Assembly (NCBI GenBank): GCA_047967505.1
Contig: CM106540.1
DNA length: 64,000 nt
Origin: Dipteris shenzhenensis
Lineage: Eukaryota; Polypodiophyta; Polypodiopsida; Gleicheniales
Strand: one strand, 5' to 3'
Shown: piece by piece, positions 46,529 through 57,624 of the stretch
Layout: each line of letters begins with the position of its first letter
Position numbering within the stretch: position 1 is the stretch's first letter
The notes under the pieces: model-generated
Databases searched by the model: none
What the model saw: only the letters and a program-made list of their open reading frames with translations
Told to the model about the DNA's origin: nothing
Program-made: the position numbers and the translations under genes

Positions 46529-49500
46529 ATCTCGGTGTCCAAGAAAGACTCAGTCATTGGCTGGTCTAAGTCCTTGGTTTGGACTGAGCTATATACCACA
46601 TCTTGGAGCAATGTCAAAAATCCCACAAAAATCTGCAGTACTTGGACGTCTGTTCGGTTCTATTGACTTTCCCTGAACCTCAAGGTCATAAAATTTGCAA
46701 CTTTTGTTTGGTGAATTTTATAGTTGCGGTTTGGCAAGGTCAACAAATGCACTTGCAACACTGTAGTATACACACATGCGGGAAGAGTGTTTGTAGTTGT
46801 GGAGGTTGATTTACCCCTAGAAATCAACATATCAGATTTGAGCGTAGTACATGAATGGAGTGGGGATGGAGAATGGACTAAGCCATTCACCTCTCATCCA
46901 AAGGTACTCATACTGCAGCCTCATTTCTCTTTTTAGAGTAGCCTCAGAACTGTGAGATTCTATCCATGCAGCATCAACATAGAAATCTTGTTCAATTTTT
47001 TGATTACTTATACAATGTTGTCTTTAGACATGAGTTTTTAATACTAAAGCCATGACATAGTTATGCTTTTTGTTGAAGATATCAAAGCATTGTCAACCTT
47101 TTCTTGATGTAGTACATCCTAAAACGTTGCATGAGTGTAAGGTATTGAGGCCTCAATGTGATTTTTTTTGCAGCTCATTCGTGACACTAAAGAGTTGGCT
47201 ATTTTTGGCTTTAGCCCAATTAAACCTCATTACATGACGGGCATAATATCAGGTGATAGTAAAATCTTTACTTCATTTTTAAAAAGAGATACCCAAAATT
47301 GTAGTTGTTTTTCTTTTTGAAAATATAACACATTGCTAGGTATTTCTGCATAACAAGAAGGTCTTGAAAATACTAATAATGTAGTCACATAGATGCTTGT
47401 ACACACATGCATGCAAAGTCAGTGACATCAACGTCTACAACTTGAAAGACACCAAAACTAACATTGTAAATAGATATTTGAGTGCCATAGATGTAGAGCA
47501 CTATGCTTCTTTAAAAACTAGCAAATTCAAATCATCAATCTCACTAGTAAAAGTGTTCCAGCTGATGGTGAGAGACTCACCCACAAGTGCAACTTGGAGC
47601 TTGAGAGATGCACTTTTAGCCATGAACTATGTATCACAGAGAGGTAATGCTTGTTAACTCTTTCTTTAGATTTAGGGTTAATAGCATGCAACTAATTGAT
47701 TAACAATTGAGATCTACCTTCATGTAAAGGGTCTGCAATTTAGGCATATGGGTTTGAAGTCACATCAAATTGGGATAATATTGTATATCAACATTATCAC
47801 ATTATCATATACCCATCTATTCACAATAGTATATTGTGGGGTTCTTATGAAGCAATGGCTTATCTAACCATTTGAGAAGAAGGAATATTACACATGCAAG
47901 CATGAAGTGTGCATTTAAGGCATAATACATCTTGTTTAGGTCCTTTAATGCCATCAATATATCTCTATGGTGCTCAACTTCATCACATGACAACATGTTT
48001 CAAATAGAGTCTACACTAACTTTGAGTTTGACATGGTAAATTTGGAATACTTGTGGTTGTTAATTCCAGATACAATTTGATCCTTGATTGGCCAGTAACA
48101 ATAGACATTGACCGAATGATGAATGCCCAAAAGTAAGTTTTAATAAAGCATTTTATGATAAATCTATAGATAAGCATTAAAAGATCAGTGAGCACATTGC
48201 CCATGGAATACGTTGAGTTTGAATACCCCGTATAGTGTCCACAACTCTATCTCAAGCTTTTCTATCATGAATAACACTGATTCTTGGGGTTAATGTTGAT
48301 TTTCTTTCAGTCTCATATCTTTTGAAGAAGATAGTTATGCAAGAGTTTGAGTTATGCTTCGTTATGGGGATGCTAAATCAGTTCAATGGTTCAATGTGGG
48401 GATGGGATATTCCTTCCATGTTGTGAATTCTTATGAGGAAGGTGATGAGGTGTGTAAATCATCAACACTAAACTTCATTCTCTATCTTCATATTCACTAG
48501 AGTCGAGACACCTATGTTTGCATACAAGAAATTTGGAGGAAACAATAAAGATTCTAAAAATTGAAATGATCATGTAGGTTGTCCTTCACGCTTGTCACTC
48601 AAGAAGGCCATTTTTTCCATCTTCAAAGCCAAAAATAGACAAAGTAGAATGGTTTCATCGTTCAATCACATTCACTCCACTTGATGCTACAAAAGACCCA
48701 GCAGTCGATGGAGTGGTAGATACTCATATCCATGAATGGAGATTCAATCTCCCAACAGGTGGGATTGTTATCATTATAAACTTTCTTCTTTCATTGTTTT
48801 GTGGAAGATTTCAAATTTAAGATCTAAGCATATGTGAGCTCATGTAGGATGGGAATTCAATCCCTAATCAGATACATTACCTGATGATGAAATGTTGGCA
48901 ATGTTTTGAATGAGTTTATGCATTTCCCAAACGTGTTTACCTGCCATTGACAAATCATGAATCTCAAAATCAGATACAGATGCCATCAATCCACCCACCC
49001 TCATTTCTTTGAAAGGTAGGGCCACATTCGAGAGCATATATCAACTTATTAGATAGTACGTTTACTTTCAAGAGAATATAGCAATTCATCATTTAGATTG
49101 CATTTATACTATCATTGGACATCATATAGCAATTCATGATTTAGATTGTATTTATAGTATAATTAGATCTCTCTACTTGAGAATTTCGTCTTGACAATTG
49201 AATTAGCATATAGCAAGTGAAATATTTGTTTGACTCATTCATCATTTTTTCAATAGGTATTGTCACTGAAACCAACTTAACGGGTGATTCCTTCTCCATT
49301 GACATGCCAAAAATCATTGATGAATATGTGGTGTATAAAAACAAATATGCCTATGGAAATGTACTTGATTTAGATTAAAGCAAAGCAATTGGTTTAAACA
49401 TTATGCTTGGCTACCTCACACGAATTGGGAAACATGCACGATGTTTTTTTACATTTTGATAATATTACCTTTTTCTCATGCAGGTTAGCCAAAGTATGGG

Positions 49501-49793
49501 AAGCTGGCCAAGCTACACCTAACATAGCATCTAAGGTGTTCTTGTCTTTGTGTTATATTCTTGCAAAGTTTGAATTGTTCTGATAGTGAATGGAATCCTG
49601 ACCAGAACAATACGTCAAAGCTTTTATATTCGGGTTACATTCATGAATCTTAGTTCAACTCTTCTATTGTCTGTTGTGTAAATCAGGGTGAAAAATCAAT
49701 CAAAGTGGAGTTTCATGATCCAAATCCTAGCATCTATTTTTTAGAACCACAGTTATTTGGTGGACCAAGTAGCAAAGAGGAGGATGATGGATG

Positions 49794-50049
49794 TGTTGAG
49801 AGTTCACGCTCAACATCATGTGATCATGTGTGATAGCACCATCACGTGATCATATGTGCATAGCACTAACCTTATAGAGTGCTATAAAGGAAAGGGTTAG
49901 ATCCCCTAACCCTAACCCTAAAAGGGTTTGTATATATTCTATTTTTTCAACTAATTCTAGTGTACAGTTAGTCATTTGTGGTGTGCTCTCTAGCTGTGCC
50001 CTCTCTCCTCATCTCCACTCTTCTCCTTTTCCCTCTTCATATTTTGTCA
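49794..50049 (+). repeat. 5' LTR of the gamma element
   Basis: 256 bp, TGTTGAGAG...TTTTGTCA, with a TATATAT box near 49931. CCCTAACCCTAACCCTAAAA upstream of it resembles telomere repeat units. The inverted words GAGAGTTCACGCTC and CATGTGATCATGTG lie near the start. Confidence 0.95.
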
Positions 50050-50061
50050 TGGTATCAGAGT
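50050..50061 (+). other. Primer-binding site of the gamma element
   Basis: TGGTATCAGAGT directly follows the LTR. It matches the initiator tRNA-Met primer except for the last base. Confidence 0.9.
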
Positions 50062-50652
50062 TCCCTTGCCTTCCGTTGAGACATTGCGATTCTTGAGAGT
50101 GTGAGAGAGATTGTGAGATTGAGAGTTCTCTTGAGTGATTGTGAGATCCTTCCCTTCACTTCCGTTGAGAGAAATTTCTATTCATGTGAAAATTTCCGTC
50201 CATGAGAGATTTCCGTTAATCTCCTTCCATTTGATTCATTGTTTGTGAGAGATTTGAGAGAGTACATTTGAGTGTTTCTTCTTGGGTGAGAGAGATCAGG
50301 AAAGTCTAAGGAGTGATCCCTACTCCTTCGAAAGAGAGAGAGAGAGAGAGAGTTATTCTCTCTGAGAAATCGAAAGAGAGATGCTTTGAGGACGCCTTCA
50401 CTATAATACTTCATTTTTGGTTCTTCAGCGGCTCTCAAACAACAACTCCTTCAACAGCAAGCTTCTTCATACGGGCCAAGCTGCCACCAAACCAAGCTCA
50501 ACGCTAGGCTGCATCACCAGCCTCTCCAAAAGGCTCTTGCATAAGCCTTCTACAGCGGCTCCTCCAGCCCATCTTTAGCGACGCAACCTCTCCAACAGAG
50601 CTTTGCAACAAAGCTCGACACGAGCAATGCTGACTCCAATGCCTACGATTGT

Positions 50653-51264
50653 ATGTTTTTCTTTCGTATTCGGAGGCGTGGAACAATTTCAGCTAATTCT
50701 CAAACGGTGAGTGTGCGGCGGACAACTTCTGCTTCCATCCCAGAACGTGTTAGTGACCTCACAGAGAGGAACTCAGGAGAAGGAACTGGAAGTACACCTC
50801 CATCGGCAGAAGCAGGAGTGGCTGTTCCCTCAGAAGATAGGAGTGCGGTTTCTCCTCCGATCCCTGATCGGTTTCTAGGGGAGGTTAACATCCGCCCTCG
50901 AAGGATATCTAGGGAAACTTTGGCTTCTTTTGACACAAGTTTGGATGGGCTTTTTGATGAACAAGGTGGACGAAGGTGGTCTTTACCAGGGTTTTTTCTC
51001 AAACATGGTCTCTCCAACCCCCTGCACCAGCGAGCAGTCGATGGACATCTCCAAGCTTCTAAACCTTCTCCAAACGGGCTCCCGGCTCCTACCAGTCCAC
51101 TGACAACCGCCCGCCTAGCTTCAGCTCCAAAGCGCTCCATCTCCATCGACTTCAAGACGCCACCTCCAAACGGCATCGACGGAAATCCGCAGGGAGACGG
51201 AATCTCGAAGATTCTGTCAGAATCTTTCAAAGATTCCGGTGCCCAACAGTCAGACACGTGGTAG
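50653..51264 (+). CDS. Unassigned ORF in the leader, 203 codons
   Basis: ATG 50653 to stop 51264 without interruption, in a GC-richer part than its surroundings. The predicted product is Ser/Pro/Arg-rich and looks disordered (for example RNSGEGTGSTPPSAEAG and DRFLGEVNIRPRRISRETL). An overlapping antisense frame (51257-50700) is also open for 185 codons, so open length alone is weak evidence. It could be captured host sequence or an extra element gene. No homology is recognised. Confidence 0.35.
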   Translation: MFFFRIRRRGTISANSQTVSVRRTTSASIPERVSDLTERNSGEGTGSTPPSAEAGVAVPSEDRSAVSPPIPDRFLGEVNIRPRRISRETLASFDTSLDGLFDEQGGRRWSLPGFFLKHGLSNPLHQRAVDGHLQASKPSPNGLPAPTSPLTTARLASAPKRSISIDFKTPPPNGIDGNPQGDGISKILSESFKDSGAQQSDTW

Positions 51265-51378
51265 ATAGAATAGAACCAAGGTCTGGTTGCGATGACCTTG
51301 GGTTAACTGGCTGACCCACAATTGGGCACGTGGCAACCTTATCCTACCCACGTGCCGCGTCACCACATTATCTTGACA

Positions 51379-51665
51379 CGTGCCAATCCTTAGCTGCCAC
51401 GTCAGCACTACCACATCAGCACTACCACATCATCAGGCCACATCATCAGGCCACGTCATCAGTGCCACATCACCCTGTTGACATCATCTGTGCCACCTCA
51501 GCACTGCCACCTCAGCAGTCCAGTCAGCACTGACCCCTGCAGGCACAGTCCCTTACCAGGCACACTGTGCACACACTGCATGTGCACACTCCTGCCACCT
51601 CAGCACAGAGCTTCACTGGCACGCATCTTGCTAAGCACAGTGCCACATCATCACTGCATGTGACT
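51379..51665. repeat. Degenerate CCACATCAGCA minisatellite
   Basis: Roughly 25 short units of CCAC(A/G)TCA followed by GCACTA, TCAGG or similar, with a period near 10-13 bp. Confidence 0.8.
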
Positions 51666-52466
51666 CACAGTGACACATCATTATTGAGCACCATTTGCAC
51701 TCCTTTTGCCCCTCCACCTAGATCAAGTCATATCTCTTGATCCAGGAAGAATTTGAGGGCGCTCCAAAAAGGAAAGTCGCTCGATTTTTTGTGCTCTATG
51801 CGCTCGTTACATCACACACACATTTCGGTGCAAGTTACACTCACATTTAAGCCTCGCCGACAAAACCACTTCCTTCACGCACATTTGCCTCTACATCGAC
51901 GCATCTGACCTAGCACTTAAAAAGAACAAAGGAAAAGGAATTATTTGCTGCTCTTTCATCGATCGACGGTTGGTTTAGATCTAGATCAGAGTAGACTAGA
52001 TCGCCATAGAGGGGACGCTTTGAATTCCCCAAGTTGCCAATCTAAGCCATGCCCGAAATTCCCGACTAGTACCTACTCGGAGTCAGTCCATATGCTCACA
52101 TCCGATTTCACATCATTACATTACCTGAAACCTTACGTTCATCAGTTCAGTGAGCAGACTTCAGAGTTCAGAGGCATTGCAGATTGATTCAGTGGGCAGA
52201 TAGCACTTGATTTCACACACACATGCCACCATTGTAAAGCCTATTTGGCTATCTCACAGCATCGTGCACATCATTTTTTCAGCCTTGTAAAGCCTCTTGG
52301 CTATTCTCGGCATCATTGCCACAAGCCTTGTAACACAGGTCAGATCTTATTTACTGTAGTTCTATCTTTACCGACGGTACAGAGACTTCACTTGGCATCT
52401 TCAGTGTATTTGCAGTTGATTCATACAGAGTTTTCCAGGACACTTTTTGAGTACATTGTTTGCACC

Positions 52467-55400
52467 ATGTCGACTAGCAACCTCAATCTGGAGGCATCTG
52501 CTAAGTTAGACAACTCCAATTACGGTACATGGAAATACCGAATGGAGACCATTCTTGTGCTTCAGGATAAATGGGAGTATGTCGATGGATCCATACCTAG
52601 ACCATTGGCCGATCCAGCCACCAGTAGCTCTACTCCATCTATTGTCACAGCACCAGCAATGGGATCTACATCGGGATCTACATCTACACAAACAATTTCC
52701 ACACCAGTAGCAGATCCTGCCATTGCCCGAGCTCAAGCAGAATGGGATAAGAAAGACAAGTATGCCTATCACCTGATCAAGCAGAATGTGCAAGATGTCA
52801 TGCTAGGATAGCTCAACACAGTTAAGACATCAAAAGAAGCATGGGATATGTTCGCAGCTCTCTACGAGTCCAAGAACACATCCAGGATTCTCACCCTGAG
52901 AAACCAGATCAACCAGAGTTTCCGCAATAGCAATGAAACTGGTCATGCTTATGTACTCCGCATCAAAGACTACAACAATCAACTTGCAGCAGCAGGAGAG
53001 ACTATGAATCCCGCAGAAATGGTTCAAGTAATCCTGAATGGACTAGGAGAAGGATATGAGAATCTAGTCCAGAGTATTGCCATCCAACGGCAAATTCCAA
53101 CACTGGAAGAACTTCAATCAGTTCTACTTGGTGAAGAACTCAGGACTCAGGCCATTCAAGCACGTAAAGGTCATTCTAATGATCAGGCATTCACAGCTTC
53201 AGACAGAAGCAGAGGCAAAGGCAGAAACAGAGGTAGATCATATCAAAAAAGTGGTCATCATCAACAAAGTCAGAATCAGCATCAGCATCAGCATCATCCT
53301 CAACAACATCAAAATCAGCAAAGAGGAAATCATTCCAACCGAGGAAGATTCCAAGGACGAGGGAATGCATCCACCAATGTGTCAAACATTCAATGCAACT
53401 ATTGTCACAAGTTTGGACACTATGAAAGAGATTGCCACAAGAAGCAGTATGACCAAGGCGGTCAATCCAGCAATAATCGAGGGAATTCCCGAGGAAGAAG
53501 AAATCATCGTGGTGGACATTCTAGTCACAGTCATTTTGCAAATGAACATGGAAATATGTTTCTTGCAAGTGAGGAATTGCATCAGACTGATACAATGCAC
53601 CTAGACACTGATTTCAATCCCAAAGAGGATTTCAGCTATCAAGTCGACCAAGTGGAACAGGATCCTTGGTACATCGACAGCGGTGCATCATCTCATATGA
53701 CAAATCATCAGGAATGGTTCACAGAAATGAAGCCATTAGAAGGTCAAAAGAATGTCATCTACACAACAGACAATACACCGAATCCGGTTCAAGGGATAGG
53801 TGTTATCCCTATGAACAATTTCACTGGTACAAAAGGATTAGTCAAAGATGTGCTCTATGTTCCGAAGCTCAGCAAGAACCTTTTGTCAGTAGGTCAAATG
53901 ACGGAACACAACTACAAAGTCATCTTTGACGGTGATGAATGCACTATCAGAGACAAATCCAAAAGAGGTCAGCTAGTAGCAAAAGGTGTCAAGGAAGGAC
54001 GCTTATACAGGATGCTAGCTACAGTACCAGATAAGCATGCCATGTCAGCACAAATGCAACAGATGCCACTATCTGCAAAATGGCACAAGAGATATGGTCA
54101 TGTCAACTTCAAGTACTTGTTAGATCTCAGGAATCAAAATATGGCAATTGGGATTCCGAAGCTATAGTTTCTTGAAAAAGTTTGTGAAGCATGCTGCTTC
54201 AGCAAACAAAAGTGAACCAACTTTGTCAGAAGTACCTCTCGTGCACGAGGTATTCTTGATTTGATTCATACAGATGTATGGGGTTATGCCCAGACCCGCA
54301 GCATCAATGGTTCACTTTATTACTTGACCTTCATCGACGACTACAGCAGATATTGTTGGGTCTACTTTCTGAAAGAGAAATCTGAAGTGTTTGCCAGATT
54401 TCAAGAATTCAAAGCCATGGTAGAAAACCAAACAGGCAGAAAGATCAAGGTCATGAGATCAGACAGCGGAGGTGAATACATGTCTTCAGCCTTCATCAAC
54501 TTTTGCAAAACTCACGGTATTCGAAGACAATTCACATGTGCAGATACTCCTCAGCAAAATGCAATAGCTGAAAGGAAGAATGGGACTTTAGCAGACAGTG
54601 CTAGAGCAATGCTTAGTGAAAAGCATCTTCCGAATCAGTATTGGGCAGAAGCAATAGCTATAGCTAACTACTTGCTTAATCGGCTTCCTACCGAACCGAT
54701 ACAAGGTATGACTCCTTATGAAGCATTCACTGGACACAAGCCACGCATTGGGCATCTCCGCACATTTGGTTGCATAGCATATGCCCACATACATGATGAT
54801 CATCGCAGGAAATTGGATGCGAAGTCACGCAAATGCATCATGGTTGGCTACAGTGAAGAAAGCAAAGCATACAAATTGTATGATCCCATCAACCACAAAG
54901 TCATTATCTCCAGAGATGTAATCTTCGATGAGGAATCAGAATGGAAAACCTCACCTACACAGGAGATAGAAGTATCGACTTCACAGTCATCTACAGAACA
55001 GGTTGATGAAGAAGAGCAAGAATTGCCAGCAACACCCCAAGCAGTGCCACAGCAGCTTAGACGGTCTACTAGGGAAAGCAGACCACCAGCCAGATTGACA
55101 TATGCTCAGAAAGGCAAAGCAATTCAGGTGGAAACCACCAACTATGCTCTTATGACTACCATCATGGCTACAGAAGAGCCTGTGTACTTCGAAGATGCAG
55201 TAGATAAGCCAGAATGGCAAACTACTATGAATGAAGAAATGGATGCTTTGTATAAAAATAACACTTGGGAATTATGCGACCTTCCACCAGGAAAGAAGGC
55301 CATAGCCAACAAATGGGTATACAAAGTGAAGTACACTCCAGATGGCAGTATTCAGAGATACAAAGCCAGATTAGTTGCAAAAGGATTTGCACAACAATAT

Positions 55401-56726
55401 GGCCAAGATTATGATGAGACTTATGCTCCAGTAGCAAAGATGGATTCCATACGGTTCTTGATATCACTAGCGACACTCGGTAAATGGAATGTGTATCAGC
55501 TCGATGTCAAGAATGCATTTCTCAATGGTTATCTAGATGAAGAAGTCTACATGCAACAACCAGCCGGTTATGTTGAACCAGGAAAGGAGAACCAGGTTTG
55601 CCATCTCAAGAAAAGTCTCTATGGCTTAAAACAAGCACCCAGAAGTTGGTACAGTGGAATTGACAAATATTTTGCTGATCTGGGATACATGAAGTCCAAT
55701 GCAGATCATACTCTCTACTACAAAGTTCAAGGGGAAGATATTACTATTGCACTTTTGTACGTAGATGATCTGATTGTGACAGGAAGCAAGGATAGCTTCA
55801 TCAGACAATTAAAACAAGACTTATCTACAGAGTTCGACATGAAAGATCTTGGACTTATGCACTATTATCTTGGAATTGAGTTCTGGAGAGATTCAGATAG
55901 CACATTCATGAGTCAGCTCAAGTATGTTGACAGTCTCTTGAAGAAGTTTCATATGGCAGATTGCAAGATTGTAGCCACTCCCATGGTACAGAGTTTGAAA
56001 CTTACTAAAGATTCAGAAAAGCCTACAGTCAATGACAAATACTACAGGCAACTCATTGGATCTCTTATATATCTGACAATCACACGGCCAGATATTTGTT
56101 ATGCAGTAAGCTCACTAGCACAGTTTATGGAAAATCCAAAACAGTCTCACTGGAATGCAGCCAAAAGAGTCTTGAGATACATCAGAGGTACAAGACAATT
56201 TGGGATAGAATACAGAGGAAGTCATCCACAGTTGCATGGATACTGTGACAGTGACTATGCTGGAGATCATGAGACCAGGAGATCGACACAGGGATATGCA
56301 TTTTTCCTTGTTCAAGGTGCTATATCATGGTTGTCAAACAAACAGCCAACTGTTTCTTTGTCTTCAACTGAAGCAGAATATAGGGCACTCACTATAGGTG
56401 CATGTGAAGCTATATGGCTCAGAAGACTATTGTCAGAAACAAATTACTTTGATGAGTCAAAGCCAACAACAATATACTGTGATAATCAATCGGCTCAAGC
56501 ATTGGCCAAAAATCCAGTATATCACTCCAGGACAAAGCACATTGATGTCAGAGAACACTTCATCAGAGAAAGAGTGTTACTTGGTGACATCACACTGCAG
56601 CATTGTGATAGCAAAGAAAATGTTGCAGATATCTTTACCAAACCACTCGGTAAAGAGCTATTCGAGAAACACCGACTAGCTCTTGGTATGATGCAGAGGA
56701 AGGACATTCCCATTAAAGGGGTGTGA
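52467..56726 (+). pseudogene. Copia gag-pol polyprotein (gamma family), one frame with three stops
   Basis: The frame runs from ATG 52467 to TGA 56726 (1,420 codons) with only three in-frame stops: TAG 52809, TAG 54165 and TGA 54213. Gag starts MSTSNLNLEASAKLDN, and its zinc knuckle is CNYCHKFGHYERDC (about 53395). The protease site is WYIDSGASSHM (about 53668). The integrase has a WHKRYGH zinc-binding start (54081), CEACC, HTDVWG, RSDSGGEY and QQNAIAERKNG (the D, D and E of the core). The reverse transcriptase has KARLVAKGFAQQYGQDYDE and LYVDDLIVTG (about 55755). RNase H has GYCDSDYAGD, SSTEAEY and CDNQSAQALAK. All catalytic residues I can check are kept, and no frameshift is seen. Confidence 0.95.
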
Positions 56727-56767
56727 TGGAATGTAATGCTCAGTCCTTCTTCGATTCCCCAGAATCA

Positions 56768-56814
56768 TCATCTTGAGGGAAGGCCTACTTCATGATGTTG
56801 ATCTTGAGGGAAGG
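56768..56814 (+). other. Polypurine tract of the gamma element, present twice
   Basis: ATCTTGAGGGAAGG occurs at about 56770-56783 and again at 56801-56814, the second directly before the LTR. The second is the one in the correct position to prime plus-strand synthesis. Confidence 0.8.
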
Positions 56815-57071
56815 TGTTGAGAGTTCACGCTCAACATCATGTGATCATGTGTGCATAGCACCATCACGTGATCATATGTGCATAGCACTAACCTTATAGA
56901 GTGCTATAAAGGAAAGGGTTAGATCCCCTAACCCTAACCCTAAAAGGGTTTGTATATATTCTATTTTTTCAACTAATTCTAGTGTACAGTTAGTCATTTG
57001 TGGTGTGCTCTCTAGCTGTGCCCTCTCTCCTCATCTCCACTCTTCTCCTCTCCCCTCTTCATATTTTGTCA
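56815..57071 (+). repeat. 3' LTR of the gamma element
   Basis: 257 bp, nearly identical to 49794-50049. Confidence 0.95.
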
Positions 57072-57132
57072 GGATGGATTGTGACATATGTCCATGATGA
57101 GAAATGTGGTGAATCTCAAGTGATTATAAATG

Positions 57133-57203
<71 letters not shown>
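57133..57203. repeat. (GA)n microsatellite, duplicate copy
   Basis: About 71 bp with one AAA interruption; about twice as long as the counterpart at 23225. Confidence 0.95.
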
Positions 57204-57204
<1 letters not shown>

Positions 57205-57278
57205 ACATGTACATCCCACAAAAAGATAGACAACACAACATAAAAATCACAAAGCCATTAAGTTTAGATACAAAGTTT

Positions 57279-57280
<2 letters not shown>

Positions 57281-57326
<46 letters not shown>

Positions 57327-57329
57327 ACA
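57281..57329. repeat. (CA)n microsatellite, duplicate copy
   Basis: Pure CA, shorter than the counterpart at 23341-23414. Confidence 0.95.
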
Positions 57330-57624
57330 TGCCATACACGTGCCATACATTATAAAATCTTATTTTGGAATTTTCCATATAGACGTCTCTTGACTCTACG
57401 TTCAAGAGAAGAAAATCATGAGGTTTTATTTCTTCGAATAGCATTAACTATCAATTATGGTTGAGAATCAATACATGAGACTCAATAATAAGATCTTTTA
57501 TAATGACATGTAGGTGTATATTATTGATGCCCAAAAGTTCAGTGATCCTCCCATAACCAAAATACGTCTCCCTCAAAGAGTACCGTATGGTTTCCATGGA
57601 AACTTTCTTCATGGGGCTACTTAA

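Larger units (their letters stand above)
41553..46690 (-). pseudogene. Unrecognised multi-exon gene, 5'-truncated and split by a gag-only LTR element
   Basis: Minus-strand exons join in one open frame. Exon i spans about 46664-46529 (LLQDVVYSSVQTKDLDQP, donor GTAACA). Exon ii spans 46118-46066 and continues at 43437-42931 once the LTR element is removed (MEGENLENILPQDPP, then CPQGAFVPQEAYLIDQLNHA; donor GTGAGC). Exon iii spans 41835-41553 (VTAKELQDRIASQAKEIEDL, a likely coiled coil, with an acidic end and GPSTQG). Phases agree at both introns (AT|G and AA|T) and I see no stop in about 270 codons. The 5' part is missing because the duplicated CCD block starts at 46692. No known domain is recognised. 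The coiled-coil tail resembles plant genes carried by transposons, but that is a guess. Confidence 0.55.
50062..52466 (+). other. Long leader of the gamma element
   Basis: 2.4 kb between primer site and gag, unusually long for a copia element. It contains a (GA)n run (50333-50352), an unassigned ORF at 50653-51264, a CCACATCA-type minisatellite (51379-51665) and short repeats of CTTGTAAAGCCT (52234-52340). Confidence 0.75.
49794..57071 (+). mobile_element. Full-length Ty1/copia element (gamma family), 7.3 kb
   Basis: The LTRs at 49794-50049 and 56815-57071 differ by two substitutions and one single-base indel. The 5 bp duplication GGATG (49789-49793 and 57072-57076) flanks the element, and the intact CCD copy (GATGGATGGATTGTG at 23161) shows the empty site. 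The primer site, a 2.4 kb leader, one polyprotein frame and a purine tract are all present. Three stops break the polyprotein, so this copy needs help in trans. Confidence 0.96.
46724..57624 (+). pseudogene. CCD pseudogene: exons 6-15 only, interrupted by a copia element
   Basis: Exon equivalents: 46724-46903, 47174-47252, 47562-47643, 48070-48132, 48311-48449, 48578-48758, 49257-49391, 49494-49540, 49687-49793 continuing at 57077-57119, and 57514-57624. Exons 1-5 were never part of the block. Damage includes TAA at 49376, TAG at the start of exon 13, a further TAG before its end, a donor changed from GT to CT at 49541, and the copia insertion in exon 14. The duplicated GGATG of the target is counted once. 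The exon 6 copy is still open and close to the parent (GKVNKCTCNTVVYTHAGRVF). It cannot make a functional enzyme. Confidence 0.93.

Noticed and set aside
49905-49920. Interstitial telomere array
   Set aside because: Only three units, and they occur in both LTRs, so they belong to the retrotransposon.
53077-53604. 175-codon plus-strand ORF overlapping gag
   Set aside because: It is an alternate-frame shadow of the gamma gag zinc-knuckle region.
52809-54215. Programmed readthrough of TAG/TGA in the gamma polyprotein
   Set aside because: Three stops at unrelated places (gag and integrase) fit mutation better than a single recoding site; no readthrough context is evident.
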